From Mycetocola sp. (GTDB taxonomy: Bacteria > Actinomycetota > Actinomycetes > Actinomycetales > Microbacteriaceae), in contig NZ_JAODMP010000029.1 in assembly GCF_025464835.1 (NCBI RefSeq), positions 1 to 64,000 on the forward strand: 64,000 nucleotides of DNA, written 5' to 3'. Positions 1 through 9,800 of the stretch are shown one piece after another. The stretch's first letter is position 1; each line of letters starts with the position of its first letter. The notes beneath the pieces were generated by a model. It did no database searches and was not told the DNA's origin. It saw nothing but the letters and a program-made list of their open reading frames with translations. A program made the position numbers and the translations under genes.

Positions 1-5
1 AGCAT

Positions 6-77
6 GAGCGATTGGCGCAGCGGTAGCGCGCTTCCCTGACACGGAAGAGGTCGCTGGTTCGATCCCAGTATCGCTCA
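6..77 (+). tRNA. tRNA-Val (anticodon GAC)
   Basis: A complete cloverleaf can be drawn by hand. The acceptor stem pairs bases 6-12 with 70-76, the D stem pairs GCGC 15-18 with 26-29, the anticodon stem pairs 31-35 with 43-47, and the T stem has the usual TTCGATC loop at 58-64. The anticodon loop CTGACAC at 36-42 places GAC at the reading positions, which decodes valine GUC/GUU codons. CCA is not encoded, because the bases after discriminator A77 are CAA. An intrinsic terminator follows immediately. Confidence 0.95.
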
Positions 78-81
78 CAAG

Positions 82-112
82 AAAAAACCCCCGGATTTCC
101 GGGGGTTTTTTT
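82..112 (+). terminator. Rho-independent terminator after tRNA-Val
   Basis: A 7-bp stem CCCCCGG/CCGGGGG (88-94 and 99-105) with loop ATTT is followed by seven T (106-112). An A-run at 82-87 precedes it, so the hairpin could also act on the minus strand. It directly follows the tRNA. Confidence 0.93.
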
Positions 113-196
113 GTTGTTCTCTGGCTCGGTGCCACATACCCGCAACCTCACCGGTCCCAGTAGACGCAGAAACAATCTCGCTGAACGCCCGGAACC

Positions 197-463
197 TCAA
201 GCGGGCTTCGCTGCAAGAAGTGTGGCGATCGAGCTGTTGCCGGCTCGGTCGGTCGAATAGAGCCGCACAGCCGGCCTGACGATGGCCTTCTCGGCCACGG
301 GAACGCGCAGGGACGCCAGCGAGTGCTGCGACGTGAAGCTAGTCGGCCAGAAGGGCGCTGGGACGGCTCATAAGAACCCTCGCCCTGGCCGGTGGTGCAG
401 AGGGGCAGCGAAGACGCTCTAGGGGACGGCCGGATCATCCGTTCGGACGAGAACACCCAGCAT
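197..463 (-). pseudogene. Possible decayed gene fragment, family not recognised
   Basis: On the minus strand a frame from ATG at 463 to TGA at 197-199 has coding-like codon use. In the last 56 codons about 80% of third positions are G or C. The frame is broken by TAG at 419-421 and TGA at 368-370. The final open part reads ..SLASLRVPVAEKA.. and ..RLYSTDRAGNSS.., which looks like protein rather than random translation, but I do not recognise the family. It lies just downstream of, and in the same direction as, the alcohol dehydrogenase. It could be the remnant of an ORF once co-transcribed with it. Otherwise I see nothing in the 113-502 gap. Confidence 0.3.
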
Positions 464-502
464 GCGGGATGTATGCGCCCGGAACGGATGACGACGCGAG
501 GG

Positions 503-1678
503 TCACGGCTTCAGCACGACCTTGATGCAGCCGTTCTCCTTCTTTTGGAACATTTCGTACATTTGGGGCGCCTTCTCGAGAGGAACGCGGTGGGTGACGA
601 GGTCCTCGACGCCGAGCGGGTCGGCCGGATCCTCGACGAGCGGCAGCAGTTCGCTCCGCCAACGCTGCACATTGCATTGCCCCATCCGGATGCTGACCTG
701 CTTGTCGAACAGCGTCTTCATCGGCAGTGGATCGGCTTCGCCGACGTAGACGCCGCTCAGCGAGACGGTGCCGCCCCTGCGAACCGAGTCGAAGGAGTTG
801 TACAACGCCGCCAGACGGTCGATGCCCGCCGTTTCCATGAGCTTCTTCGCGACACCGTCCGGCAGAAGCCCGACGGCACCCTGCGCAAACGCGGCGCCCG
901 GGCTGCCGTGCGCTTCAAGACCGACCGCCTCGACGACCGAATCGGCTCCTCGCCCATCCGTGGCATCACGCAGCCGCTCGACAACGTCGTCGGTCAGGTC
1001 GAACGTCTCGATACCGTATCGTTCGGCCATCTCCCGTCGCTCCGGTACCGGTTCGACGGCGAGCACGCGGTGACCCAGATGCTTGCCGATCCGGCCGACG
1101 AACTGGCCGACCGGCCCGAGGCCCATCACCGTGAGGATGCCATCGGAAGGCAGATCGGCGTAGACCACCCCCTGCCACGCGGTCGGCAGGATGTCGCTGA
1201 GGAAGAGGTATCGGTCGTCCGGCAGGTCGTGACCGACCTTCGTGGCGTTGAAGTCGGCCAGCGGAACACGCAGCCGCTCAGCTTGCCCGCCCGGAACCGA
1301 CCCGTACAGCTCCGTATAGCCGTAGAGCGCCGCGCCCGTCCCGGCGTCGGTGTTCTGAGTAGTCTCGCATTGGGTGTGGAGCCCACGCTGGCACATGTAA
1401 CAGTCGCCGCAGGCAATGACGAAGGGGATCACTACCCGGTCGCCGGGGGAGAGCCGGGTGACCGCGGAGCCGACCTCTTCCACGACGCCCATCGTCTCGT
1501 GGCCGAGTATGTCGCCTTTGGTGAGGAACGGGCCGAAGAGCTCGTACAGGTGGAGGTCGGAACCGCAGATGGCGGTCGAGGTGACGCGGATGACGACATC
1601 CGTGGGTTTCTCGATCGTCGGGTCGGGGACTGTTTCGACGGAGAGGGAGCGTTTGCCTTGCCAGGTGAGTGCCTTCAT
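503..1678 (-). CDS. Zinc-dependent alcohol dehydrogenase (MDR superfamily)
   Basis: This 391-aa medium-chain dehydrogenase/reductase should oxidise an alcohol or an aldehyde adduct with NAD(P)+ in the cytosol. The catalytic zinc ligands are visible as C38 (AICGSDLH) and H60-E61 (GHETMG). A structural-zinc tetrad is present as C90, C93, C96 and C104 (CGDCYMCQRGLHTQC). The Rossmann motif GLGPVG lies at 186-191. Length and the ICGSDLHxY signature fit the group that contains glutathione-independent formaldehyde dehydrogenase-like and threonine dehydrogenase-like enzymes. The substrate cannot be read from sequence. The gene is divergent from the AI-2E permease and has no obvious operon partner. 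The ATG at 1676-1678 is preceded on its strand by AAAGGGG, which is close to the start. Confidence 0.88.
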   Translation of the reverse strand: MKALTWQGKRSLSVETVPDPTIEKPTDVVIRVTSTAICGSDLHLYELFGPFLTKGDILGHETMGVVEEVGSAVTRLSPGDRVVIPFVIACGDCYMCQRGLHTQCETTQNTDAGTGAALYGYTELYGSVPGGQAERLRVPLADFNATKVGHDLPDDRYLFLSDILPTAWQGVVYADLPSDGILTVMGLGPVGQFVGRIGKHLGHRVLAVEPVPERREMAERYGIETFDLTDDVVERLRDATDGRGADSVVEAVGLEAHGSPGAAFAQGAVGLLPDGVAKKLMETAGIDRLAALYNSFDSVRRGGTVSLSGVYVGEADPLPMKTLFDKQVSIRMGQCNVQRWRSELLPLVEDPADPLGVEDLVTHRVPLEKAPQMYEMFQKKENGCIKVVLKP

Positions 1679-1845
1679 GCCCCTTTACTACGCTCCCCGG
1701 GACCTTGAGTCGATACCTTGACCGTGCCCCGCGTGCCCATTACCGTGAGCCGACACGCCCACAGAGAGCGTCGGATGGGAGTGTCGGCGCCCTTCGCCAT
1801 TCGAACGTGCCGCGCAACCCTACCCGTGCAGACGGCTGCACTAAC

Positions 1846-1851
1846 TAGTCT
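1846..1851 (+). promoter_or_regulatory. Predicted -10 element for a leaderless AI-2E permease transcript
   Basis: TAGTCT is followed by exactly 6 nt and then ATG at 1858, with no Shine-Dalgarno sequence. This fits a transcript that begins at or next to the start codon, as is common in actinobacteria. No clear -35 box is seen. Confidence 0.5.
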
Positions 1852-1857
1852 GGGCAA

Positions 1858-3033
1858 ATGAGCGCAGAGATCGAAGAACGACCCGAAGGCGAACGACCCT
1901 CCATCCGCAGACTCTGGACTGACCGGATCGGGCATCTCGGCACCCGCAGCATACAGATCCTCCTGATCATCACGCTGGCCTCCGTGGTCGTCTACGGGAT
2001 GATCCAGTTGAAGCTCGTGGTCATCCCTGTGCTCATTGCCCTCATCGTCGCCGCAGCCGCAGCGCCGGTCATCCGGTGGCTCCGACGTTTCATGCCGAAC
2101 CTGGTCGCGGCGTGGGTCGCCCTCCTCGCCGGAATCGCCTTCTTCGGCGGCGTCGTCACCCTCATCGTCTTCGCCGTCCGGGACCAGGGGGACGAACTCG
2201 CGACCAGGGCTGTCGAGGGTGTCGACCAGCTGATCGTCTGGCTGCAGGAGGGCCCCCTCCCGATCGACGACAAGCAGATCCAGGATGCCAGCGACGCGGT
2301 CATCGACTTTCTCACCAGCAGCCAGTTCGGCTCGGGAGCGCTCGCCGGAGTGTCTGCGGCAGCGAACATCCTCACCGGGCTGGTGCTCGCCGTCGTCATC
2401 CTGTTCTTCTTCCTGAAGGACGGCGACGCGATGTGGAACTTCTTCCTCAAGCCGTTCAGTGGGGAGCGGCTCGAACGGGGACGGAGGATCGGCAGGACCG
2501 CGGTGCGCGTGCTCGGCGGTTACGTCCGCGGCACAGCCCTCATCGCCTTCGTTGACGCCTTCTTCATCGGGCTCGGACTGTTCATCCTGCAGGTGCCGCT
2601 CGCGCTCCCGCTCTCGGTTATCGTCTTCCTCAGCAGTTTCATCCCGATCGTCGGAGCAACGCTCGCCAGTGTGCTGGCGGCCCTCGTCGCTCTCGTCGGT
2701 ACCGAGAACGGGCCTGTCGTTGCCCTGATCGTTATCGCGATCGCGGTCGGAGTGAACCAGCTCGAGGGAAACTTCCTGCAGCCGATCGTCATGGGGCAAT
2801 CGCTCAAGCTCCACCCGCTCGTCATCCTCGTGGCGCTCACCGCCGGCACGATCGTCGGCGGCATCACCGGCGCGGTACTCGCCGTCCCCATCGCGGCGGT
2901 CACCTGGGCAATCGTCAAGGTGTGGAACGGCCCGGAGTTGCCTGCTCACCCCCTGCGGACCAGGAGGGTGAGTCGCGCGGCAATCCCCGCTACGAAGGCC
3001 GAGGCTACCGCGACGGAGAGGTCGGCGCCGTAG
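1858..3033 (+). CDS. AI-2E family transporter (PF01594-type membrane protein)
   Basis: This 391-aa polytopic inner-membrane protein has about seven or eight hydrophobic segments. Two lie near the N-terminus (about 34-70) and one at about 80-103. A soluble stretch follows (about 105-165). Further segments include the characteristic ..AVVILFFFLKDG.. and end with paired helices around 285-350. This is the layout of the AI-2E/YdiK/PerM family. Despite the name, most members have no proven role in autoinducer-2 export and some act as Na+(Li+)/H+ antiporters, so the substrate is open. The 3' end overlaps the convergent hydrolase gene by 29 nt. The start has no Shine-Dalgarno sequence and is probably leaderless. 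Confidence 0.88.
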   Translation: MSAEIEERPEGERPSIRRLWTDRIGHLGTRSIQILLIITLASVVVYGMIQLKLVVIPVLIALIVAAAAAPVIRWLRRFMPNLVAAWVALLAGIAFFGGVVTLIVFAVRDQGDELATRAVEGVDQLIVWLQEGPLPIDDKQIQDASDAVIDFLTSSQFGSGALAGVSAAANILTGLVLAVVILFFFLKDGDAMWNFFLKPFSGERLERGRRIGRTAVRVLGGYVRGTALIAFVDAFFIGLGLFILQVPLALPLSVIVFLSSFIPIVGATLASVLAALVALVGTENGPVVALIVIAIAVGVNQLEGNFLQPIVMGQSLKLHPLVILVALTAGTIVGGITGAVLAVPIAAVTWAIVKVWNGPELPAHPLRTRRVSRAAIPATKAEATATERSAP

Positions 3034-3850
3034 CCTCAATCTCTGCGGCGAACTCGACCAGGATCTGCGCCACTTCGTGAGCCTTCTTATGCTGCACGAC
3101 GTGTGCGGCACCGGGCACCTCGACCAGGCGGCCGTCGAGGGCGGTCCTGGTGAGGCGGGCCGACCAGCCCCGCGGGGCAATCGGGTCACGTTCACCGCGC
3201 AGCACAAGCACAGGAACGGATACAAGCGGCAGCCTCTCCTCAGTTCGGTAGCCGAGCATCACCGGCAGCTCGGTGAGATACCAGCGGATGCCGCTGCGCA
3301 GGTAGTCGGTCGCCACAATCCAGTTGGCCAGCGGCGTCTCGCGGAGCATGTCACGACCGAGACGCATTCCCTGCTGCCACGGCAGAGGCGCCCGCTCGTC
3401 GACAACGGGACCCGCAAGAACGATCGCCCTGATCAGGGTCGGATGCACGGCGGCGGTCTCGACAACGAACTGGGTCCCCATCGAATGCCCGACGAGGACT
3501 GCGTCCCCTAGCCCCTCTGAACGCACGAACTCGGCTAGGAGTCCGGCTCCGGCTTCAATGGTCAGCTGGCGATCCGGGCGAGGGGCCGAGCCGAAGCCGG
3601 GGAGGTCGACGGCGATGACGGAGCCATGGTGGCTGAGTTCGTCGGCCAGTCGCTCGAAGTACCGCGATGACATCCCGATGCCGTGAACCAGGACGAACGT
3701 TCCGTTGCCTGCCGCCGGCGCGGCATCCCAGCGCCGGACGATCATGGTCAGGTCGCCGAAAACGAATGAACTCCGGTCCTCCGCCTTCACCGGAGCGGTC
3801 ATCCGGATGCCTGCTTCACGGATGCGGGAGAAATTCGCAGAGAGGGGCAC
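3005..3850 (-). CDS. Alpha/beta hydrolase
   Basis: This 281-aa alpha/beta-hydrolase fold protein has the oxyanion-hole motif LVHGIGMSS near residue 55, the nucleophile elbow GHSMGTQ (Ser123), a likely acid Asp222 (RGERDP) and His250 (GAAHVVQ), so the triad is intact. The fold covers esterases, C-C hydrolases and haloperoxidase-like enzymes, and the sequence does not show the substrate. I chose GTG at 3850 because AAGGA lies 9 nt upstream on that strand. Alternatives are GTG at 3883 (292 aa) and ATG at 3802 (265 aa). The gene is divergent from thrS and its 3' end overlaps the AI-2E gene. Confidence 0.85.
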   Translation of the reverse strand: MPLSANFSRIREAGIRMTAPVKAEDRSSFVFGDLTMIVRRWDAAPAAGNGTFVLVHGIGMSSRYFERLADELSHHGSVIAVDLPGFGSAPRPDRQLTIEAGAGLLAEFVRSEGLGDAVLVGHSMGTQFVVETAAVHPTLIRAIVLAGPVVDERAPLPWQQGMRLGRDMLRETPLANWIVATDYLRSGIRWYLTELPVMLGYRTEERLPLVSVPVLVLRGERDPIAPRGWSARLTRTALDGRLVEVPGAAHVVQHKKAHEVAQILVEFAAEIEATAPTSPSR

Positions 3851-3979
3851 GTCGCAGTTCCTTCTGATCGTCGGATGCTCCACTCTAGAGCGCCAGCCTG
3901 CGCCCCGACGGTACCTGCACGAGTGCCATGCCCGACGACGCTAAAGTTGGAGGGTCTTACTACAAGAGGAGCAAACCAG

Positions 3980-5947
3980 GTGTCTGACGGATTCGAAAGA
4001 TTTACCGACCGTTCCGTTGTCGCGATGCGCGTCAACGGCGAGTTGAAGGATCTCGCGACCACGCTCACCGACACCGACGAGGTCGAGGCGGTCACGATCG
4101 ACTCCGCCGACGGGCTCAGCATCCTGCGACACTCAGCAGCGCATGTGCTCGCGCAGGCGGTGCAGCGGGTCAACCCGGACGCACGACTCGGCATCGGCCC
4201 GCCCATCACCGACGGCTTCTACTACGACTTCCAGGTGGCTGAGTCATTCACGCCCGAGGACCTCAAGGCGCTCTCCAAGGAGATGGACCGGATCATCCGG
4301 CAGGGGCAGCGGTTCGTCCGCCGCGTGGTCTCCGAGGACGAAGCACGCGACGAGCTCGCCAACGAACCGTTCAAGCTGGAGCTGATCGGCTTGAAGGGCG
4401 GATCCGCAGACGGCGGCGACAACGAGAACGTCGAGGTCGGGGGAGCTGTGCTCACCATCTACGACAACGTCAACCCGAAGACGGGCGAGACCGAGTGGAA
4501 GGACCTCTGCCGCGGCCCGCACCTGCCGAACACCAGGATGATCGGCAACGGTTACGCGTTGACGCGTGTCGCGGCGGCATACTGGCGGGGGTCGGAGAAG
4601 AACCCTCAGCTCCAGCGGATCTACGGCACGGCATGGCCGACCAAGGATGAGCTGCGCGCTTACCAGTCGCGCCTCGAGGAGGCAGCGAAACGGGACCACC
4701 GCAAGCTCGGTGCAGAGCTCGACCTGTTCAGCTTCCCCGACGAGATCGGCTCGGGCCTCGCCGTGTTCCACCCCAAGGGTGGCATCATCCGTTCCGAGAT
4801 CGAGAACTACCTGCGCGAACAGTTGATCGAGAACGACTACGAACTCGTCAACACGCCTCACATCACCAAGAGCAACCTCTTCGAGACGAGCCAGCACCTC
4901 AACTGGTACCGCGACGGCATGTTTCCGCCGATGCACATCGACGAGGAGAGGGATGCCGACGGCAACGTCACGAAATCGGGCCAGGACTACTTCCTCAAGC
5001 CCATGAACTGCCCGATGCACAACCTCATCTTCCGTGCACGCGGGCGAAGCTACCGCGAACTTCCGCTGCGGCTGGCCGAATTCGGCACCGTCTACCGCTA
5101 CGAGAAGAGCGGAACGCTCTCCGGGCTGACGCGCGTCCGCGGCCTCACCCAGGACGACGCACACATTTACGTCACGCAGGACCAGATCAAGGACGAGGTC
5201 GGCCGCCAGCTGCAGTTCGTGCTTGAGACGCTCCGCGGCTACGGGCTCGACGACTTTTACCTGGAGCTCTCAACCAAGGACCCCGTGAAATTCGTCGGTG
5301 ATGATGAGGTCTGGGAGAGCGCCACACAGACCCTTCGTGAAGTTGCCATCGACTCAGGCCTCGAGCTTGTCAACGATCCAGGCGGAGCAGCGTTCTACGG
5401 CCCGAAGATTTCGGTGCAGGCGCGCGATGCCATCGGCCGCACGTGGCAGCTGTCGACGGTGCAGCTCGACTTCAACCAGCCGGAGCTCTTCGAACTCGAG
5501 TACACAGCGGCAGACGGAACCCGCCAGCGCCCGGCGATGATCCACCGCGCGCTTCTTGGATCGGTCGAGCGTTTCTTCGCGATCCTGCTCGAACACTACG
5601 CCGGCGCGTTCCCGGTCTGGCTGTCGCCGATCCAGGCGATCGGTATCCCGGTCGCAGAGGAGTACGCCCCGTACCTCGACAACATCGCCGCCAGGCTGAA
5701 GAAGCACGGAGTCCGGGTCCAGGTCGACCACAGCGATGATCGGATGCCCAAGAAGATCCGCACCCACACCAAAGCGAAGATCCCCTTCCAGCTCATCGCC
5801 GGTGAGGACGATCGCGCCAACGGTGCGGTCAGCTTCCGGTTCCGCGACGGAACCCAGCTCAACGGCATCCCCGTCGACGAAGCGATCGAGCGGATCGTGT
5901 CGTCCATCACAACCCATGCGCAGGTGTCAACCGCATGGCTCGACTAG
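3980..5947 (+). CDS. thrS: Threonine-tRNA ligase
   Basis: ThrRS charges tRNA-Thr in the cytosol. The 655-aa product has a short N-terminal TGS domain (about 1-65), an editing domain beginning near the [10 protein letters not shown] motif, a class II catalytic core with the zinc-site cysteine in LKPMNCPMH and motif 2 around [11 protein letters not shown], and a C-terminal anticodon-binding domain. The open frame extends back to 3875, but GTG at 3980 has AAGAGGAG about 8 nt upstream and gives the family's usual N-terminus, so I prefer it. A -10-like TAAAGT lies about 35 nt before the start. The last 13 nt overlap the HIT gene, so the two are co-translated. No T-box leader is visible. Confidence 0.97.
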   Translation: MSDGFERFTDRSVVAMRVNGELKDLATTLTDTDEVEAVTIDSADGLSILRHSAAHVLAQAVQRVNPDARLGIGPPITDGFYYDFQVAESFTPEDLKALSKEMDRIIRQGQRFVRRVVSEDEARDELANEPFKLELIGLKGGSADGGDNENVEVGGAVLTIYDNVNPKTGETEWKDLCRGPHLPNTRMIGNGYALTRVAAAYWRGSEKNPQLQRIYGTAWPTKDELRAYQSRLEEAAKRDHRKLGAELDLFSFPDEIGSGLAVFHPKGGIIRSEIENYLREQLIENDYELVNTPHITKSNLFETSQHLNWYRDGMFPPMHIDEERDADGNVTKSGQDYFLKPMNCPMHNLIFRARGRSYRELPLRLAEFGTVYRYEKSGTLSGLTRVRGLTQDDAHIYVTQDQIKDEVGRQLQFVLETLRGYGLDDFYLELSTKDPVKFVGDDEVWESATQTLREVAIDSGLELVNDPGGAAFYGPKISVQARDAIGRTWQLSTVQLDFNQPELFELEYTAADGTRQRPAMIHRALLGSVERFFAILLEHYAGAFPVWLSPIQAIGIPVAEEYAPYLDNIAARLKKHGVRVQVDHSDDRMPKKIRTHTKAKIPFQLIAGEDDRANGAVSFRFRDGTQLNGIPVDEAIERIVSSITTHAQVSTAWLD

Positions 5948-6528
5948 GACTCGACGACCACCAGGAACCGAACGAGCAGGCGGCACCCGTCGCGGACTCG
6001 GTCGAGGCGGCAGCGCACCTCGCCGGGGTTCCCGACGAGTTCCAGCGGTTGTGGACGCCGCACCGGCTGGTCTACATCCAGCACGGTCAGCAACCGGACA
6101 AGGACGAGTGCCCGTTCTGTCATGCCCCGCAAATGGACGACGAGGATAGCCTCATCGTCGCGCGCGGCAAGCACGCGTACGTACTGCTCAACCTGTTCCC
6201 GTACAACAGCGGCCACCTCCTCGTCTGCCCGTACCGCCACATCCCGACTTACGATCAGGCAACACCGGAAGAAGTGGCCGAGATCGGCGCTCTCACCCAG
6301 ACCGCGATGACGGTCGTGCGGAAGGTGTCGAAGAACGACGGCTTCAACATCGGGATGAACCAGGGAATCGTCGCGGGAGCCGGCATCGCTGCGCATCTAC
6401 ACCAGCACATCGTGCCCCGGTGGGCACAGGACGCCAACTTCCTGCCGATCATCGCGAAAACGAAGGCGCTGCCGCAATTGCTCGGCGACGTGCGCGCCGC
6501 CATCGCCGACGCCTGGCCGACCTCCTGA
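5935..6528 (+). CDS. HIT family hydrolase, probable Ap4A phosphorylase
   Basis: This 197-aa histidine-triad protein carries the signature HLHQHIV (H154, H156, H158) and a CPFC pair (C59, C62) typical of the group. Position directly after thrS and overall length match Rv2613c of Mycobacterium tuberculosis, an enzyme reported to phosphorolyse diadenosine tetraphosphate. The likely role is recycling Ap4A, a side product of aminoacyl-tRNA synthetases such as its neighbour. The exact reaction is inferred from that homology and context. In mycobacteria pgsA and mannosyltransferase genes follow; here pdxS comes next, so that phospholipid block is absent. Confidence 0.9.
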   Translation: MARLGLDDHQEPNEQAAPVADSVEAAAHLAGVPDEFQRLWTPHRLVYIQHGQQPDKDECPFCHAPQMDDEDSLIVARGKHAYVLLNLFPYNSGHLLVCPYRHIPTYDQATPEEVAEIGALTQTAMTVVRKVSKNDGFNIGMNQGIVAGAGIAAHLHQHIVPRWAQDANFLPIIAKTKALPQLLGDVRAAIADAWPTS

Positions 6529-6584
6529 ACCTGTGCCGTCACACGACGGCACGCACCTCTCCAACGATCTAGGATGAAAACACT

Positions 6585-7487
6585 ATGACGAACAGCACCA
6601 ACACCGGCGAACAGGGTTCCAACCGCGTCAAGCGCGGTCTCGCAGAAATGCTGAAAGGCGGCGTCATCATGGACGTCGTCACAGCCGAGCAAGCGCGTAT
6701 CGCCGAGGACGCCGGCGCTGTCGCCGTCATGGCCCTCGAGCGCGTCCCCGCCGACATCCGTTCCCAGGGTGGCGTCGCCCGCATGAGCGACCCGGACCTG
6801 ATCGAGTCGATCATCGCCGAGGTCGCCATTCCGGTGATGGCCAAGGCGCGCATCGGCCACTTCGTCGAAGCGCAGGTCCTGCAGGCACTGAACGTCGACT
6901 ACATCGACGAGTCCGAGGTGTTGAGCCCGGCCGACTACGTCAACCACATCGATAAGTGGAGCTTCAACGTTCCGTTCGTCTGCGGTGCGACCAACCTGGG
7001 TGAGGCACTCCGCCGCATCAACGAAGGCGCAGCGATGATTCGCTCGAAGGGCGAAGCCGGAACCGGCGACGTCTCCGAAGCGACGAAGCACATCCGCAAG
7101 ATCAAGAGCGAGATCGCCCAGCTGAGCTCGATGTCGAAAGACGAGCTGTACGTCGCCGCGAAGGAACTGCAGGCGCCGTATGACCTGGTTGTGGAGATCG
7201 CCGAAACCGGCAAGCTTCCCGTCGTTCTCTTCACCGCCGGTGGTGTCGCCACTCCTGCCGACGCCGCGATGATGATGCAGCTCGGCGCCGACGGCGTCTT
7301 CGTCGGCTCCGGCATCTTCAAATCGGGCAACCCCGAAAAGCGCGCAGCAGCCGTCGTCAAGGCGACCACCTTCTACGATGACCCCAGCGTGATCGCGGAG
7401 GTGTCGCGGGGACTCGGCGAAGCCATGGTTGGCATCAACGTCTCCGACCTCGCCGCACCGCACCGCCTCGCCGAACGTGGCTGGTAG
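6585..7487 (+). CDS. pdxS: Pyridoxal 5'-phosphate synthase, synthase subunit PdxS
   Basis: PdxS condenses ribose 5-phosphate, glyceraldehyde 3-phosphate and ammonia to PLP in the DXP-independent vitamin B6 route. The 300-aa product is the full length of the family and highly conserved. It includes the ribose-5-phosphate Schiff-base lysine K87 (MAKARIGH) and the second-site lysine K155 ([10 protein letters not shown]). PdxS forms a dodecamer that receives ammonia from PdxT, encoded next. A -10-like TAGGAT ends 9 nt before the ATG, so the leader is very short. The 3' end overlaps pdxT by 11 nt. Confidence 0.97.
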   Translation: MTNSTNTGEQGSNRVKRGLAEMLKGGVIMDVVTAEQARIAEDAGAVAVMALERVPADIRSQGGVARMSDPDLIESIIAEVAIPVMAKARIGHFVEAQVLQALNVDYIDESEVLSPADYVNHIDKWSFNVPFVCGATNLGEALRRINEGAAMIRSKGEAGTGDVSEATKHIRKIKSEIAQLSSMSKDELYVAAKELQAPYDLVVEIAETGKLPVVLFTAGGVATPADAAMMMQLGADGVFVGSGIFKSGNPEKRAAAVVKATTFYDDPSVIAEVSRGLGEAMVGINVSDLAAPHRLAERGW

Positions 7488-8082
7488 CAGCAAGCCTCAC
7501 GTCGGGGTGCTCGCACTCCAGGGCGATTTCCGTGAGCACGCTCTCGTCCTGCGCGAGCTTGGCGCGGATGTCATCCACGTCCGTCGGCCGGAGGAACTAG
7601 CCGCCGTCGACGGGCTCGTGCTTCCAGGCGGCGAGTCGAGCGTCCAGGACAAGCTGTCCAGGACGTTCGGCCTCGCCGAACCCCTGAAACAGGCGATCGC
7701 CTCCGGCCTTCCGGTCTACGGCACGTGCGCAGGACTCATCCTGCTCGCCGATCGCATCCTCGACGGCATCACCGGGCAGCAGACCCTCGGTGGGCTGGAT
7801 GTCTCGGTGCGCAGGAATGCGTTCGGATCACAGCTGGACTCCTTCGAGACGGACCTCGACGTGCCGGCGCTGGGGGATGAGCCGGTCCACGCCGTGTTCA
7901 TCCGTGCGCCCGTGGTCGAGAAGGTCGGACCGCAGGCAACCCGGCTCGCTTCCCTCGACGACGGCCAGGTCGTCGCCGTGGAGCAGGGCAACCTGCTTGG
8001 CACGGCGTTTCATCCAGAGGTGACCGGCGACATCCGGTTCCACGCCTATTTCCTCGATAAGGTTCGGGCACACGCACACTGA
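7477..8082 (+). CDS. pdxT: Pyridoxal 5'-phosphate synthase, glutaminase subunit PdxT
   Basis: PdxT hydrolyses glutamine and channels ammonia to PdxS. It is a class I glutamine amidotransferase with nucleophile Cys84 (GTCAGL) and the His179/Glu181 pair (FHPEV). The frame is open back to 7429, but GTG at 7477 gives [16 protein letters not shown], the usual N-terminus, and a normal 201-aa length. This start lies inside the pdxS 3' end (11 nt overlap), which suggests translational coupling and equal dosage of the two subunits. No strong ribosome binding site is visible, in keeping with coupling. Confidence 0.95.
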   Translation: MAGSSKPHVGVLALQGDFREHALVLRELGADVIHVRRPEELAAVDGLVLPGGESSVQDKLSRTFGLAEPLKQAIASGLPVYGTCAGLILLADRILDGITGQQTLGGLDVSVRRNAFGSQLDSFETDLDVPALGDEPVHAVFIRAPVVEKVGPQATRLASLDDGQVVAVEQGNLLGTAFHPEVTGDIRFHAYFLDKVRAHAH

Positions 8083-8145
8083 ACCCGGGAAACACGTACC
8101 GGGTGATTTAGACTGGGGCGGTTAGACATCCAGTAAGGGAGCACA

Positions 8146-8907
8146 TTGTCCGGACACTCCAAGTGGGCGACGACGAAGCACAAGAAGGCGATCACTGACT
8201 CGCGCCGTGCCAAAGCGTTCGCAAAGCTCATCAAGAACATCGAGGTCGCCGCGAAGATGGGCGGCGCGGACCTGTCAGGCAACCCGACCCTCGTCGACGC
8301 CATCCAGAAGGCGAAGAAGACCTCCGTGCCGAACGACAACATCGACCGCGCCGTCAAGCGTGGAGCGGGTCTGTCGGGTGAAGCGGTCAACTACAGCACG
8401 ATCATGTACGAGGGCTACGCCCAACACGGTGTCGCGCTCCTCATCGAGTGTCTGACCGACAACAAGAACCGCGCAGCCGCAGACGTGCGCACGATCATGA
8501 GCCGCAACGGCGGAACCATGGGTGACCCAGGAAGCGTCGCATACAACTTCGCTCGCAAGGGCATCATCGTCGTTCCCGCGGCAGGCACGACGGAGGACGA
8601 CGTCCTCACCGCCGTCCTGGACGCCGGCGCCGAAGAAGTGGTCAACGAAGGGGAGACCTTCGAGGTGATCACCGAGCCGTCCGACCTCGTCGCCACGCGT
8701 ACAGCGCTGCAGGATGCGGGGATCGACTACGACTCGGCCGACGCGGCCTTCGTGCCGAACCTCAAGGTCGAAGTGGATGCCGAGACCGCACGCAAGATCT
8801 TCAAGCTCATCGATGCGCTCGAAGACTCCGACGACGTGCAGAACATCTACAGCAACTACGACCTGTCACCAGAGGTCCAGGCCGAGCTCCAGACCCAGGA
8901 CGACTAG
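8146..8907 (+). CDS. YebC/PmpR family protein
   Basis: This 253-aa member of the YebC family starts with the diagnostic [13 protein letters not shown] and continues with three-domain YebC sequence to the end. YebC proteins were long annotated as transcriptional regulators. Recent work on YebC and its relatives points to a ribosome-linked role in relieving stalls at proline stretches, so the functional label should be kept open. Position between pdxT and ruvC is conserved in actinobacteria. The start is TTG at 8146, supported by AAGGGAG 5 nt upstream. A -10-like TAGACT lies about 33 nt before the start. Confidence 0.93.
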   Translation: MSGHSKWATTKHKKAITDSRRAKAFAKLIKNIEVAAKMGGADLSGNPTLVDAIQKAKKTSVPNDNIDRAVKRGAGLSGEAVNYSTIMYEGYAQHGVALLIECLTDNKNRAAADVRTIMSRNGGTMGDPGSVAYNFARKGIIVVPAAGTTEDDVLTAVLDAGAEEVVNEGETFEVITEPSDLVATRTALQDAGIDYDSADAAFVPNLKVEVDAETARKIFKLIDALEDSDDVQNIYSNYDLSPEVQAELQTQDD

Positions 8908-8910
8908 GCG

Positions 8911-9477
8911 GTGACCCTCCGGGTGCTCGGTGTCGACCCCGGCCTCACTCGCTGTGGGATCGGGATCGTCGACGTCGAACCCAACCGGAAGGCACGGCTC
9001 GTTTCCTACTCGGTGGTCCGGAGCGACATCGACGCACCGATCGACCAGCGGCTCCTTGTCGTCGGGCGTGGCATCGACGAGGCGCTCGACGAATTCCTGC
9101 CGAACGCCGTCGCCGTCGAGCGGGTTTTCGCTCAACACAACCTCCGCACAGTGATGGGAACTGCCCAGGTGTCGGGCCTCGCGCTGCACGCCGCGGCGAA
9201 GCGCGACCTCCGGGTGGGGCTTCACACACCTTCCGAGGTGAAGGCAGCGATCACCGGATACGGGTCAGCCGACAAGAAGCAGGTCGCGACGATGGTCGCC
9301 AGGGTACTCGGCCTCGCAGAACCGCCCCAGCCCGCCGACGCTGCAGACGCACTGGCCATCGCCCTCTGTCACGCCTGGCGCGGGGGAGTCGTGCCGGCTG
9401 GAGGAGCGTCCACGACGCTCACCCCGGCGCAACAGGCCTGGGCGAAAGCCGAGAAAGCGGCCCGCGGCGGCAGGTAG
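8911..9477 (+). CDS. ruvC: Crossover junction endodeoxyribonuclease RuvC
   Basis: RuvC resolves Holliday junctions by paired incisions as a dimer on DNA, acting with RuvAB. The 188-aa product has the RNase H-like fold with the acidic catalytic set D9 (GVDPGLTRCG), E70 (AVERVF) and D143/D146 (PADAADALA). It starts with GTG 3 nt after the yebC stop, so the two form one operon. Unlike most actinobacteria, where ruvA follows within a few bases, 800 bp of repeat-rich DNA separate it from ruvA. Confidence 0.96.
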   Translation: MTLRVLGVDPGLTRCGIGIVDVEPNRKARLVSYSVVRSDIDAPIDQRLLVVGRGIDEALDEFLPNAVAVERVFAQHNLRTVMGTAQVSGLALHAAAKRDLRVGLHTPSEVKAAITGYGSADKKQVATMVARVLGLAEPPQPADAADALAIALCHAWRGGVVPAGGASTTLTPAQQAWAKAEKAARGGR

Positions 9478-9542
9478 TTGTGCGGACGTCGGCGCGGCAT
9501 GCGTTAGCTGTGAAGTAGGCGGGCGGTCGTTGTGAGGACGCG

Positions 9543-9672
9543 CGGCAACAGGCCGTCGTGACGACGCACGGCAACAGGGTGTCGTGACGACGCACGGCAA
9601 CAGGCCGTCGAGACGACGCACGGCAACAGGTCGCTGTGACGACGGGCGGCAACAGGTCGTTGTGAGGCGGCG
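9543..9672 (+). repeat. 26-bp tandem repeat, five units
   Basis: Five head-to-tail units begin with CGGCAACAGG at 9543, 9569, 9595, 9621 and 9647, an exact 26-nt period. The first three units are nearly identical. Units 4 and 5 diverge at the end, and weaker relatives flank the array (for example GGTCGTTGTGAGGACG before 9541). Units 1-3 contain a small inverted repeat CGTCG-nnn-CGACG. The period is not a multiple of three and no ORF is plausible, so this is a non-coding minisatellite. Confidence 0.9.
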
Positions 9673-9800
9673 GATGGTAGTTGTCAGGACGGCGGGTGGC
9701 GACATCGTGTACCGGCGCCCATGGGCGCCGGACCACACCCTCGGCACACGATGCCGTCGCCCGCCGCTCTGCGCCCGCACGCACCCCTGAGCCCGGCGTC

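Noticed and set aside
1675-3225. Long antisense frame of 516 codons over the AI-2E permease gene, and similar long antisense frames over the dehydrogenase (392-1708), the HIT-pdxS region (6255-7493) and trpA-lgt (59967-61442)
   Set aside because: They mirror strongly coding genes in a high-GC genome, have low-complexity Arg/Asp/Glu-rich translations and no domain signature. The opposite strand has clear known genes.
3903-3979. T-box leader before thrS (and likewise before alaS at 23817-23859)
   Set aside because: The intervals are too short and lack the T-box sequence and specifier-loop arrangement.
9543-9672. CRISPR array
   Set aside because: The 26-nt units are directly contiguous with no spacers, and no cas genes are in the window.
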